Below are positions 34,357 through 42,961 of a stretch of 64,000 bases of DNA, piece after piece. Position 1 is the stretch's first letter, and each line of letters begins with the position of its first letter. The translations under genes and the position numbers were made by a program. The notes below the pieces were generated by a model, which was given only the letters and a program-made list of their open reading frames with translations, did not search any database and had not been told where the DNA came from. Source of the stretch: Planctomycetota bacterium (GTDB lineage Bacteria; Planctomycetota; UBA1135; GCA-002748355); the NCBI GenBank assembly GCA_002748355.1, contig PDSF01000038.1, forward strand, positions 1-64,000, in the 5' to 3' direction.

Positions 34357-34764
34357 TCAGGCCTGGAAGACCGGAGCCGGCTTCTTGGGGTCGCCTTTTT
34401 CCTTGGGCTTCTTCTTGGTTGCTTCGATCAGGTTCTTGCTGGGCTTAAACAAGATCGTCAGCTTATCGGCGACTTCGATGCTCTTTCCGGTAACCGGATG
34501 CTTGTAGGCACGGCCTTTACGGATTTTACGTTCGAAGGTTCCGAAGCCTTTGACAGCAACGCGCCCCTTGGTCGTAAGGAGCTCGGTCACACTGTCCAGA
34601 ACGGCGTCGAGAATACGAGCTGCCTGGCGGCGAGAACCGCCTAGCTTCTCGGAAACGGCTTCAGTCAACATGCCCTTGTTGGCTTGGTTGCCAGCGAGAC
34701 CGCCGGACTTACCGTCTTCGCCGAAGTGGACCGAATCGGCTTTCAGATCGCGTGCATTGTCCAT
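34357..34764 (-). CDS. HU-family DNA-binding protein with extended tails
   Basis: A 135-residue nucleoid protein. The HU core (about residues 30-120) shows the AVSEKLGGSRRQAARILDAVLD helices, the VAVKGFGTFERKIRKGR strand and the DNA-binding arm GRAYKHPVTGKSIEV, then LTILFKPSKNL. HU is normally about 90 residues; here there is a 30-residue N-terminal extension and a Lys/Pro-rich C-terminal tail (KKKPKEKGDPKKPAPVF). Such tails could add DNA contacts. Single-gene transcript. Confidence 0.9.
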   Translation of the reverse strand: MDNARDLKADSVHFGEDGKSGGLAGNQANKGMLTEAVSEKLGGSRRQAARILDAVLDSVTELLTTKGRVAVKGFGTFERKIRKGRAYKHPVTGKSIEVADKLTILFKPSKNLIEATKKKPKEKGDPKKPAPVFQA

Positions 34765-34894
34765 GTTGCCTTTCCTTGGTTGTTGCGCACGGGGCAGGTC
34801 ACGGGAGAGCGCAAGGCTTTCTTGCGCTGGATTACCGGGTGGGACCTCGGTTCCGTGTCGATCAGTTCGGTGTTGTGGTTCAGGGATCAGAGGC

Positions 34895-35701
34895 TCAGCC
34901 CACGCGTGATTTGCCGAGGAGTCCTTCGATGCTCTCGGTCAGCTCACGCACATAGGTTGAGGCCAAGGATTCGGGAAACGCCTGCGTGAAGGGGGTTCGC
35001 TTCTGCACGGCTTTATTGACCCGCTGGTCTTCTGGCACGAGGCCAAGCCAGTGGATCGGGAATTCGAGGAACTTCTGGGTGCAGCTCTTGAGCTTCACAA
35101 AGACTTGCTGCGCCTCTTCTGGCGAGCGCACACGGTTCACGATCAGGTGCATTGGATTGCGGTAGCCATCCTGATGCATGACCTTGACGATGCCGTAGGC
35201 ATTGGCGACGGCGGCGAAGTTGGCGTTCGTCACGACCAGGGTGTGATCCGCGATACCGACGAAGTCGGTAACCGTTTTGCTGACTCCAGCTCCGGTGTCG
35301 ACGAGGACCAGGTCGCAGTAGGGCCGGAGATCTTGGATCGCGCCCAATACCTGTGAGCGGCCGGCCTCATCAAGGTTGGCCATTTCCTGTACACCTTGGC
35401 CACCCGAGATAATCTTCATTCCGTAGGGGCCGGGGGTCAGGATCCCACTCAGGTTGGTCTGACCTTCGAGATACTCGGTCAGAGTCTGGAGTGGGGTGGC
35501 ACCGAGGAGGATGTGCGCGTTGGCGAGGCCGAGGTCCGCATCGACGAACATGATGCGCCATCCGCGAGAAGCGAGTTCGGTGCCTAGATTCACCGAGAGC
35601 GAGGTCTTTCCCACGCCGCCCTTGCCCGAAGTGACCACCAGGATCTTCGCGAGTTGCGATTCCCCATTGCTGTCGCTTGTCGGTCGGTTGTTCTCTAGCA
35701 C
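34895..35701 (-). CDS. MinD/FlhG-family P-loop ATPase
   Basis: A 268-residue deviant-Walker-A ATPase: VTSGKGGVGKTSLSVNLG with the signature Lys, FVDADLGLANAHILLG as switch I and LVLVDTGAGVS as Walker B. The sequence of switch I and NLGTELA is closest to the FlhG/YlxH branch, which sets flagellar number, though MinD-like or other ParA roles cannot be excluded; no flagellar genes are in the window. The C-terminus lacks an obvious MinD amphipathic membrane helix. It is 130 bp upstream of HU on the same strand and divergent from the HAMP gene. Confidence 0.8.
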   Translation of the reverse strand: MLENNRPTSDSNGESQLAKILVVTSGKGGVGKTSLSVNLGTELASRGWRIMFVDADLGLANAHILLGATPLQTLTEYLEGQTNLSGILTPGPYGMKIISGGQGVQEMANLDEAGRSQVLGAIQDLRPYCDLVLVDTGAGVSKTVTDFVGIADHTLVVTNANFAAVANAYGIVKVMHQDGYRNPMHLIVNRVRSPEEAQQVFVKLKSCTQKFLEFPIHWLGLVPEDQRVNKAVQKRTPFTQAFPESLASTYVRELTESIEGLLGKSRVG

Positions 35702-35999
35702 GATGCCATGTCCTTTTTGCGGGATTCCGAGTGTTCCCGGAATGGGCCCGAATCAGGTCTGTCCTTCGAGTCACCGGCAGCGAGGAGGGCCGTATTGAGG
35801 GGGCCAAGTCCATCGCTGACGCATGTTTTTCGGAGGGAGACCCTGGGCACTTTCCTCGATTTCGTGAAGAGACCGTTCCCGTCGAGATATCCCACGCTCC
35901 TCAAGAGGCTGGAGCGGGACTGTCGAAACTTGGGGCAGCGCGGAGAGATCGATGCGTGGGTTGCGCTACGGCTTCCACGCCAGCGAATGGAGGAGATGG

Positions 36000-36467
36000 A
36001 TGCACAGGGTCCAAGAGTCCGAGCGGCGGCGACAGATCTTCGTTGGTGGCCCCTATCAGAGAGGACTCGTGTTGAGGCTGGTGCGCGTGCCGATGCTGGC
36101 CCTCGCCTTTTTGGCCTGTCTGGCACTCGTGCTCCTACCCATCCTTGATCTCCCGCTATTCGCCCAGAGTTTGGTGCTCGGGGCCGCATTCGTGTGGAGC
36201 GCTCTACTGGTGCTGAGTTCAGCCATTCGCACCAGCGCCAGGATCAGCGGTGCAGAGCATGCTCTGCGCTGTGCGCTTGAGCGCATTCGGGCCGGGGACT
36301 GGACACATCGGGTTCGCCTTCGCCATCGCGACGAACTCCAGCAGCTCAGTTTCGACGTCAATGCCCTGCTCAACTGGCTGGAAAGCCATCCGCCGAGCAG
36401 TGCCTCCCCAGCCGTAAAGGAAGTCGCTGCCGAGCTTGAGGCTAGAGGTCAGCGTGATGCCGGGTAA
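36000..36467 (+). CDS. Two-helix membrane protein ending in a HAMP domain
   Basis: A 155-residue protein: a basic N-terminal stretch (RRRQIFVGGPYQ), two closely spaced transmembrane helices (about residues 30-50 and 54-77), then a HAMP-like linker (about 78-130: EHALRCALERIRAGDWTHRVRLRHRDELQQLSFDVNALL). No kinase, cyclase or methyl-accepting domain follows. ATG 36000 has AGGAG 4 nt upstream and matches the usual beginning of such proteins; ATG 35952 would add 16 residues. It overlaps the next gene by 11 bp. It may relay a membrane signal to a partner, but this is a guess. The 298 bp upstream hold no supported gene. Confidence 0.6.
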   Translation: MHRVQESERRRQIFVGGPYQRGLVLRLVRVPMLALAFLACLALVLLPILDLPLFAQSLVLGAAFVWSALLVLSSAIRTSARISGAEHALRCALERIRAGDWTHRVRLRHRDELQQLSFDVNALLNWLESHPPSSASPAVKEVAAELEARGQRDAG

Positions 36468-37596
36468 GGGCACGCAACTGCTCCCGAACCGACCTCAGCT
36501 TACTCTCCCTTTATTGCTCGTTTTGATCAGTCTCGTTGTTGCTGGGTCCGCGGTATGGCATGCCCCAGGATCTCGGCTCGGAGAAGTTGCTCGGCTTGAG
36601 TCGCTGGAGCGAGCTCGCAACGTGTGCCGATCCTGGCTCGAAGAATCGGTCTGTCGCGAGTTTCTTGAGCGCTGCCCGGAGGGGGAGCACATCTTGCTCG
36701 AGCGAGGCAATAACCTGCTGCGCTGGGTTTCGCGAAGTCGGCCACATGGCTTCGAAATCGACCTCGTTCTGAATACGGGTAGCCGAGAGCATGCCTTCCA
36801 GGCTGAGCTGGCGATGGGTCGCCTGCCCGATTGCTTTGCCTATGCCTTTGTTTCCGAGTCGCCGCCGCCTCCCGGCTTCCTTTCCGTGCGCCGCGGCAAT
36901 GTCGCCTGCTTTGACTCTGGTTTGGCGCGCCCGCTTGCGGGCTGTGGTTGGCCCGAGCAGATTCCGCTGCATGTCTCGCGACTGCTCCGTTGCTCAGGAG
37001 TCTCGGGTTGGCGCCTAGCCGACGAGCTGCCGATCCGATACTTGGGAAAAGCCAGCGCCGCTACCGATTACGAACTCTTTGCCAGTGACGAATACGGCGA
37101 TCAAGCCCTGCGTCCGATCCGAAGTGACGAAAGCGAAGTCTGCGTGAATATCCCTGGGAATCTCTGGTTGGGGCGTCCGGGAAAACGGCTTGAGTTGGAT
37201 TTGGGTGGGCGAACCCTACTGCTCTTCGTGGAAGGGCAGCTCTATCTCGCTGGCGATGTTCGACCGCGCGGAGTCCGTGATCGACTCGTTATTGTGGCAG
37301 GAAAGGAGCCGGGCGCAGAAGCTTCGGTGAACCTTGGCTTGCCAGGGCGGCCTGCGCCTTTGGAGCTTGAACTCTGCTTGGTCTCTCGCGGCGCTCTGCG
37401 GGTGTACGCGCGTCACAGCAGCCTGCGCGGGCACCTGATGGTGGAGGGCCCGGTTTTGATCGAGGAGCCGGGCGCGAAGCTCGAACTCATCGTGCCTGGC
37501 TCAGAGAGCGGCGAGTTGCGGCCCCTGCCCAATCTGCCGACGGCCCCGGGCTCGCGCCAAGAGCTGCGCCTGCTGCGATTGGAGAGCCTCAGCTGA
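36457..37596 (+). CDS. Bitopic membrane protein of unknown function
   Basis: A 379-residue protein with one N-terminal hydrophobic helix (about residues 16-36, LPLLLVLISLVVAGSAVW) and a long presumably periplasmic part. Residues 40-170 contain six cysteines; residues 220-350 are beta-strand-rich (ELDLGGRTLLLFVEGQLYLAGD and onward), reminiscent of beta-helical or PilX-like/bactofilin-like folds, but I cannot assign a family. Start MPGKGTQ at 36457 overlaps the HAMP gene by 11 bp, so the pair is translationally coupled and may work together. Confidence 0.55.
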   Translation: MPGKGTQLLPNRPQLTLPLLLVLISLVVAGSAVWHAPGSRLGEVARLESLERARNVCRSWLEESVCREFLERCPEGEHILLERGNNLLRWVSRSRPHGFEIDLVLNTGSREHAFQAELAMGRLPDCFAYAFVSESPPPPGFLSVRRGNVACFDSGLARPLAGCGWPEQIPLHVSRLLRCSGVSGWRLADELPIRYLGKASAATDYELFASDEYGDQALRPIRSDESEVCVNIPGNLWLGRPGKRLELDLGGRTLLLFVEGQLYLAGDVRPRGVRDRLVIVAGKEPGAEASVNLGLPGRPAPLELELCLVSRGALRVYARHSSLRGHLMVEGPVLIEEPGAKLELIVPGSESGELRPLPNLPTAPGSRQELRLLRLESLS

Positions 37597-37783
37597 TTCG
37601 CTGCTGCCGACCCCCCGCTCTCTGCCCTTCGCAGGCGATGCCAGAAGCCTCTTCCGCAGGCTCTGCCTAGCTGCAGGATTGAAACCGTCCCTAGACCTCG
37701 CCAGAATCTTCGGCCCTCACGCGTGGGAGACCGGGCGCGAGAGCCGAGAACGCCGAGTCGCTCCAAGGAGCTGCCGGCATTGT

Positions 37784-37859
<76 letters not shown>

Positions 37860-38072
37860 CATTCCCCCCTGCTTTCCCAGGGGCTGCTCCTGACCAAGGA
37901 GCTACGGCTCCCGCGCCCGGTTTTTTTCCCCGCTGCGGATGCTGCCGGAGCCGTTGCCAGCATGGCATCGGGCTGCAGTGGCGAGCCCATGACCGGAGTC
38001 TGGTGGGGGGGCCATCACTGTGGCGAAGGCTCGTCCAGCCGCAGACACGAGGGCAGGGCGTGATGCTTGCGT

Positions 38073-41000
38073 CTAGTTCAACACACGCAGCAGCTCGGCC
38101 ACGATGCGTAGCTCGCCCTCGGCCAGGCCTTCGAGCACGATGGGTTCGAAGCTTGCGTCTTTCGACTCGGGGAGCAGGGTCACCTTGCTGTGTTGCCAGC
38201 TGCCGTCGTTCGATACGACTTTCTCCGAGCGGTAGCGCTTGACGGTGTAGCTGCCGCCGAGATCCGGGTCGCTCAGGTCTTGGTGCTGGGCGAGGACGAT
38301 CTTGTTCTGGCGGCTGCCGCTGGGCTGGAGCCGGAAGAGGCACCAGGCGCCGTTGGGGATCACGCGATTCATCGACTCGCCGATGACCTGGGCGACGAAG
38401 AGTTCTTCCGATGCTTGGAAGCCGTCTGGCACTTCGACCCACTCGTAGATGCTCGGGTCGCTGATCTGGGCCGGTGAGAAGCCCCCGGCAGCGACTTTGA
38501 GATCCAGGGCTGGGACGCAGTTCTGGTAGGGGCGCGCCTCGCTGAGGCTGAGCCGCCGTAGGGGCAGCGTGGGCAGCGTGCCCGGCTGCAGCGGCGCGTT
38601 GCCGACAGCTTGGGTAGCGGCGGGAGCGCCCCGGATCCCCTCGTAAACCCGCTGCAGCATTTCTTCGACGAGCGCCTTCCTTAGCTGCTCGTCCTCGAAG
38701 ACCTTGTTGACGAAGTCCTCATTGCCGCTGTGGTGCTCGGCGAGTTCATTCGTGAAGCTCTTGCCGAAGGGGATGCCAAAGTTCTGGATGTCGTTGTTCC
38801 GCGCCTTCTCCTGCATGTCTTCGTCGGCGATCAGGCTGTCGCTGATGCCTTCAAGCAGCTTATTGCAGTGATCGGGGAAGTCCGTGCCGAAGCGCTCATT
38901 CAGCAGCTCGATGATGGTCGAGAGCTTCTCATGCGGAGCATCCACCCGTGCGGTGCCGGTTTCGCTTGGCCCGCGTAGCTCACCTTCCTCGCCGCTCACC
39001 AGCGCCAGCTCGCCTTCGCTCTGCTTCTCGATGAGCAGGGACTGCAGCGCGACTTCGTCGCCGGGCTTCCAGTGATCCCCGGCATCGGGGGCCGGAAGCT
39101 TGGTCAGCAGCATGCGGACGAAGGCGTGCAGCTTCTCCAGCCGGTGGTCGCTGAAGGGCACGATCTGCGCGAGATACGAGTAGATGTTGCAATATGCCCG
39201 GAGCCGGCCCCGGCAGGCCTCGCGCTTCTCCTCTGCTGTGGCGTCTGCCGGGAGTTCCGCGGCGATCCTGTGGCCTGCTTCCTCGCCGATCGCCTTGAAA
39301 CGATCCACAGCGGGGTCCAGGCAGGCGTTGAGCCTTGCGTGGTCTTCGAGCTTCTGCTCCGGCAGCAGCGCGAAAAAGACCTTGGCGAACTGGTCTACCT
39401 CGCTGCCCGTCCACAGCTGGAATCCCTCGATCTCGCCCTTGAGTTCATAGAGGCGCTGGGGGTCGATGGACTCGTCGATCGTCGTCGTCTCGAAGTAGTC
39501 CTGGAAGCTTGCGAGGATGCTCTCACGGTCGTTGACGAAATCGAGAACGAAGCTGTGCTCCTTACCCGCGCACTTTCGGTTGAGCCTGGAGAGCGTCTGC
39601 ACGGCCTGGATTCCGTCGAGCCGTTTGTCGACGTACATCGCACAGAGCAGCGGCTGGTCGAAGCCGGTCTGGTATTTGTTGGCTACGAGCAGCAGCTGAT
39701 AGGCCTTGGACGCGAAGTGCCGTGGCAGCTGGGTCTCGCTGATCCCGTTGTTCATTCGCGACTCGGTGTAGCTCTCACCGGGTAGCGAATCGTCCCGCAG
39801 CTCACCCGAGAACGCGACCAAGGTGTGGATACCCCGGTAGCCCTTCTCGCGGATGTATCGGTCGAAGGCGAGCTTGTAGTGCACCGCCTGCAAGCGGCTA
39901 GCTGTCACCAGCATGCCTTTGGCGCGGCCGCCGAGCAGGGGCTTCACGCAGCTGCGGAAATGCTCAACGATCAGCTCGGTCTTCTGGGCGACGTTGGTCG
40001 GGTGCAGGTCCACCCAGCGTTTGAGCGCTGCCGCTGCCCGCCCCTTCTCGAGTTCAGGGTCCGCCTCGATTTCCTTGCTGAGCGCGAAGTAGCGCTCGTA
40101 GGTCGTGTAGCCCTTGAGCACATCGAGGATGAAGCCCTCTTCGATGGCCTGCTTCATCGAGTAGAGGTGGAAGGGTCGCGGCTTGCCGCTCTCGTCCTTG
40201 TGCCCGAAGAGCTCAAGCGTCTTGTGCTTGGGGGTCGCCGTAAACGCGAAGAAGCTCAGGTTCGGCTGCGGGCCCCGCGCGAGTGCTGCGCGTAGCGCGA
40301 GCTGATCTGCCGGCTGCCACTCCTTGGCGCTTTCCTGCTCACTTTCGAGCTCCGCGGCGAGCTTGGCATCGACTGCGTGGCCGCTCAGCATCTCCTTGAC
40401 GTTGACGGCCATCTCGCCGGACTGGGAACTGTGCGCCTCATCGACGATGACCGCGTAACGCCGTTCGGGCAGCGCGTCGATGTGCTGTTGGATGAAGCCG
40501 AACTTGTGGATCGTCGAAATGATGATGCGTGCGCCGCCGGCGAGGGCTTCGGCGAGTTGTTGTGAACTCTGGTCGATCTTCTGGACGAGGCCCTGTTGGT
40601 GTTCGAATTGGAAGATCGTGTCCTGCAGTTGTTGATCGAGCACGCGGCGATCGGTCAGGACGATCACCGCGTCGTAGACCGGGCGGTCGTCCTTGCCGTG
40701 CAAGTTGGCTAGCCGATGCGCGAGCCAGGCGATCGAGTTGGACTTGCCCGAGCCGGCCGAGTGTTGGATCAGGTAGTTGTGGCCTGCGCCGTTGGCCTTC
40801 GAAGCCTCTAGCAGGCGCCGCACGCAGTCGAGCTGGTGGTAGCGGGGGAAGATGAGCGTGCGCTTCTCGGTCTTTTTGCCGCTGTCAGGATCCTCTTCCT
40901 TCTCGATCTGCAGGTGCAGGAAACGCGCGACCAGCTCGAGCAGGCTGCGCCGCTCCCAGACCTGCTCCCAGAGGTAGTGGCTGCGGTGCTTGTCACCGGC

Positions 41001-41690
41001 CGGCGGGTTGCCGGCTCCGTGTGCGTGGCCCTTGTTGAAGGGGAGGAAGAACGTGCTTTTGCCTTTCAGCTGGGTTGTCATCCAGCACTCGTCGGGATCG
41101 ACGGCGAAGTGCACCAGCGCCCGGGTCGCGTGCTTGGTCCAGCGAAAGATCGGGGCCTTCGGGTCGCGGTCCTTGCGATACTGCGCCTTGGCATGGCTGG
41201 CATGCTGCCCGGTCAGCGGGTTCTTCAGCTCCGCCGTGACGATGGGGATGCCATTGAGGAAGAGAGCGAGGTCGAGTTCGCGGCCAGGAGCTTTTGGGTC
41301 GTAGCGCAGCTGCCGGATGAGCGTCAGCCGGTTTTGTTCGAAGAGCTTCCACGCGGCCGGGTTCTTCTGACTCCCCGGCTCGAAGTAGGCGAGGCGCAGT
41401 TGTTTGCCGTAGAAGTCGAAGCCGTGGCGGAGGAGTTGCAGCGAGCCCTGCTTATCGAGGGCTTGGTTCAGCGCCGTGAGGAGTCGCGATTCGAGTTGAG
41501 CGCCGAGTGTGGACTGGAGCTTGGACCAGGTCTGGGGTTGCGTGTCGCGGAGGAAATCGAGGAGGGGGCGGGGTAGTAAGGCGGCGTCGAGGTCGTAGCT
41601 GTCCGGAGTGTCGTGCTCGTACCCATGAGCGAGAAGGTGAGCCTCGATCAAAGCCTCGAACGTGGTCTCGTCGTGTTTGCCGGTGGTCAT
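38073..41690 (-). CDS. hsdR: Type I restriction endonuclease subunit HsdR with C-terminal S24 (LexA/UmuD-like) domain
   Basis: A 1205-residue motor/nuclease subunit. N-terminal nuclease: D140 ... E154-L-K156 (PD-(D/E)XK). Superfamily 2 translocase: Walker A AGSGKSNS (312-319), DEAH (417-420) and motif III FTATP, then a helicase C domain (YQTGFDQP, QTLSRLNR) and a helical region. What is unusual is residues about 1055-1205: VIGESMNRVIPNGAW with Ser1106, and TVKRY with Lys1151, form the Ser-Lys dyad of S24 peptidases (LexA, UmuD). A-A-G1069-G1070-F-S-P-A, 36-37 residues before Ser1106, matches the UmuD cleavage site (CGFPSPA) in both sequence and spacing. So the restriction subunit may self-cleave. 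It is the last gene of the hsdM-S-R operon; its ATG overlaps the hsdS stop (TAATG). Confidence 0.93.
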   Translation of the reverse strand: MTTGKHDETTFEALIEAHLLAHGYEHDTPDSYDLDAALLPRPLLDFLRDTQPQTWSKLQSTLGAQLESRLLTALNQALDKQGSLQLLRHGFDFYGKQLRLAYFEPGSQKNPAAWKLFEQNRLTLIRQLRYDPKAPGRELDLALFLNGIPIVTAELKNPLTGQHASHAKAQYRKDRDPKAPIFRWTKHATRALVHFAVDPDECWMTTQLKGKSTFFLPFNKGHAHGAGNPPAGDKHRSHYLWEQVWERRSLLELVARFLHLQIEKEEDPDSGKKTEKRTLIFPRYHQLDCVRRLLEASKANGAGHNYLIQHSAGSGKSNSIAWLAHRLANLHGKDDRPVYDAVIVLTDRRVLDQQLQDTIFQFEHQQGLVQKIDQSSQQLAEALAGGARIIISTIHKFGFIQQHIDALPERRYAVIVDEAHSSQSGEMAVNVKEMLSGHAVDAKLAAELESEQESAKEWQPADQLALRAALARGPQPNLSFFAFTATPKHKTLELFGHKDESGKPRPFHLYSMKQAIEEGFILDVLKGYTTYERYFALSKEIEADPELEKGRAAAALKRWVDLHPTNVAQKTELIVEHFRSCVKPLLGGRAKGMLVTASRLQAVHYKLAFDRYIREKGYRGIHTLVAFSGELRDDSLPGESYTESRMNNGISETQLPRHFASKAYQLLLVANKYQTGFDQPLLCAMYVDKRLDGIQAVQTLSRLNRKCAGKEHSFVLDFVNDRESILASFQDYFETTTIDESIDPQRLYELKGEIEGFQLWTGSEVDQFAKVFFALLPEQKLEDHARLNACLDPAVDRFKAIGEEAGHRIAAELPADATAEEKREACRGRLRAYCNIYSYLAQIVPFSDHRLEKLHAFVRMLLTKLPAPDAGDHWKPGDEVALQSLLIEKQSEGELALVSGEEGELRGPSETGTARVDAPHEKLSTIIELLNERFGTDFPDHCNKLLEGISDSLIADEDMQEKARNNDIQNFGIPFGKSFTNELAEHHSGNEDFVNKVFEDEQLRKALVEEMLQRVYEGIRGAPAATQAVGNAPLQPGTLPTLPLRRLSLSEARPYQNCVPALDLKVAAGGFSPAQISDPSIYEWVEVPDGFQASEELFVAQVIGESMNRVIPNGAWCLFRLQPSGSRQNKIVLAQHQDLSDPDLGGSYTVKRYRSEKVVSNDGSWQHSKVTLLPESKDASFEPIVLEGLAEGELRIVAELLRVLN

Positions 41691-42961
41691 TAGGCGGCTC
41701 CTCCGATGTCAAGTTGCCCGGTTACGGCCGCCGTTATGAGTGCTTGGCGATACTCAGCCAAAAGGGCCGTTTGCTTCCTGATTGAGCGGCCGACTTCAAA
41801 GATGGACTGACTTTCGTGGTTCAGCTTCCTAGTGATGTCATCTTGCTCACGCTTGGGAGGCAGAGGGACGCGAATCTCTCGTACATGCGTGCAGTTGAGA
41901 TGGGGGTGCAATGCACCAGTTTGGACGCTCTTGAGTGAGTGAAATCCGAATGTGGAGTTCAACACCCACGACAGAAACTCGCCGTGGCAGTCATTCAAAT
42001 TGGGGGTCAGGATAATCAATGCGTGACAGTTCGCACCTTCGAACTCAGGAGGCACGACGGCTACCTGGCCAATGTCGCCAGTTTGAACGACCAAGACATC
42101 GCAGGCACTTAGGATGGACTTTTTCTTGCTGCTGCTCCATTCAGGTGTGACGAAGTAGTGCGAATCGAAAATGATTCGATTGTTCTTGATGTGAAGCGAT
42201 TGGAGGTAGGGGATCCCGTGGTCGACGAAGAGGCCGCGAGTCGGTCCGACAAACCCGTTTGTGACCTTCTTGGTTACATTTGCAATGCGAGCTGTTTTCC
42301 AATGCGCAGGAATACTCCTGATCCACGGGATGCCTGAGTCCTTCATCGGGACCTTGGGGTCGAGGCCCTTGGTAACAGCCTGGTTAATGAGGGCGGCGCG
42401 CTTTTCGGCCAGCAGTGCGAGCAGCTTCTGCTTCTTCTCGATGAGCTCGTCGATCGCTGCGGTCTTCCGGTCGAGGAAGTCTGCGATGGCGGTTTGTGTG
42501 CTCTCAGAAGGAGCTGGCACTTCGAGAGAGAGAATGTCATGAGGTCGTACCCGCATATGGCTGCGAGTTGAGGATTGCCCTATCGATATCAGCTGCTGTC
42601 TGACAGCTGAACTTTGCATGACGTACCAAAAGAACCGTCGGTTGCCCGAGAGAATGTCAAGTGGGACGAATTCAGATGAGCAAACGGTTAATCCAGAGGT
42701 CTCTTTCACTAGGGCTAAATGCCCCCGGTGCGGATTTATTTTTGCGACCAGTAATTCTCCTCCAGTGACGATGAACTTGGAGGAGTCGATGTTTGTTCCG
42801 CTTTCGATAACGGGGGCGCCTGTCGAGCTAAGCGCGGGGATGCTGTAGTGAGTGACTTGATGATCGCTGAGTTGAGATGGAGATATTATCCTTTTGACGA
42901 CCTTGGCGACGTGTCTGAGTCTTTTTTTGGTGCTCGTGCACCCGAATGCCTTTTGGACCAT
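41690..42961 (-). CDS. hsdS: Type I restriction-modification specificity subunit HsdS
   Basis: A 423-residue DNA-recognition subunit. Two target-recognition domains are separated by conserved helices: the first ends with IADFLDRKTAAIDELIEKKQKLLALLAEKRAALI, the central conserved region typical of HsdS; the second domain begins at GIPWIRSIPAHWKTARIANV and ends with a similar coiled helix (LLAEYRQALITAAVTGQLDI). Both target domains have lower GC than their neighbours, usual for rapidly exchanged HsdS segments. Start and stop both overlap neighbours by one base (TAATG), so M, S and R are coupled. The recognised bipartite sequence cannot be predicted. Confidence 0.94.
   Translation of the reverse strand: MVQKAFGCTSTKKRLRHVAKVVKRIISPSQLSDHQVTHYSIPALSSTGAPVIESGTNIDSSKFIVTGGELLVAKINPHRGHLALVKETSGLTVCSSEFVPLDILSGNRRFFWYVMQSSAVRQQLISIGQSSTRSHMRVRPHDILSLEVPAPSESTQTAIADFLDRKTAAIDELIEKKQKLLALLAEKRAALINQAVTKGLDPKVPMKDSGIPWIRSIPAHWKTARIANVTKKVTNGFVGPTRGLFVDHGIPYLQSLHIKNNRIIFDSHYFVTPEWSSSKKKSILSACDVLVVQTGDIGQVAVVPPEFEGANCHALIILTPNLNDCHGEFLSWVLNSTFGFHSLKSVQTGALHPHLNCTHVREIRVPLPPKREQDDITRKLNHESQSIFEVGRSIRKQTALLAEYRQALITAAVTGQLDIGGAA

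Noticed and set aside
35708..36148. A 146-codon frame upstream of and overlapping the HAMP gene
   Set aside because: It would overlap the HAMP gene by about 150 bp in another frame and has no recognisable domain; I also saw no evidence for a frameshift joining the two.
37885..37927. A strong rho-independent terminator for tRNA-Ala
   Set aside because: There is a T7 run but only a weak, interrupted GC stem before it, so I mention it only under the tRNA.
38073..41690. HsdR C-terminus as a frameshift fusion with a separate lexA-like gene
   Set aside because: The frame is continuous with a helical linker, no internal stop, and no start with a ribosome-binding site is visible at the junction.
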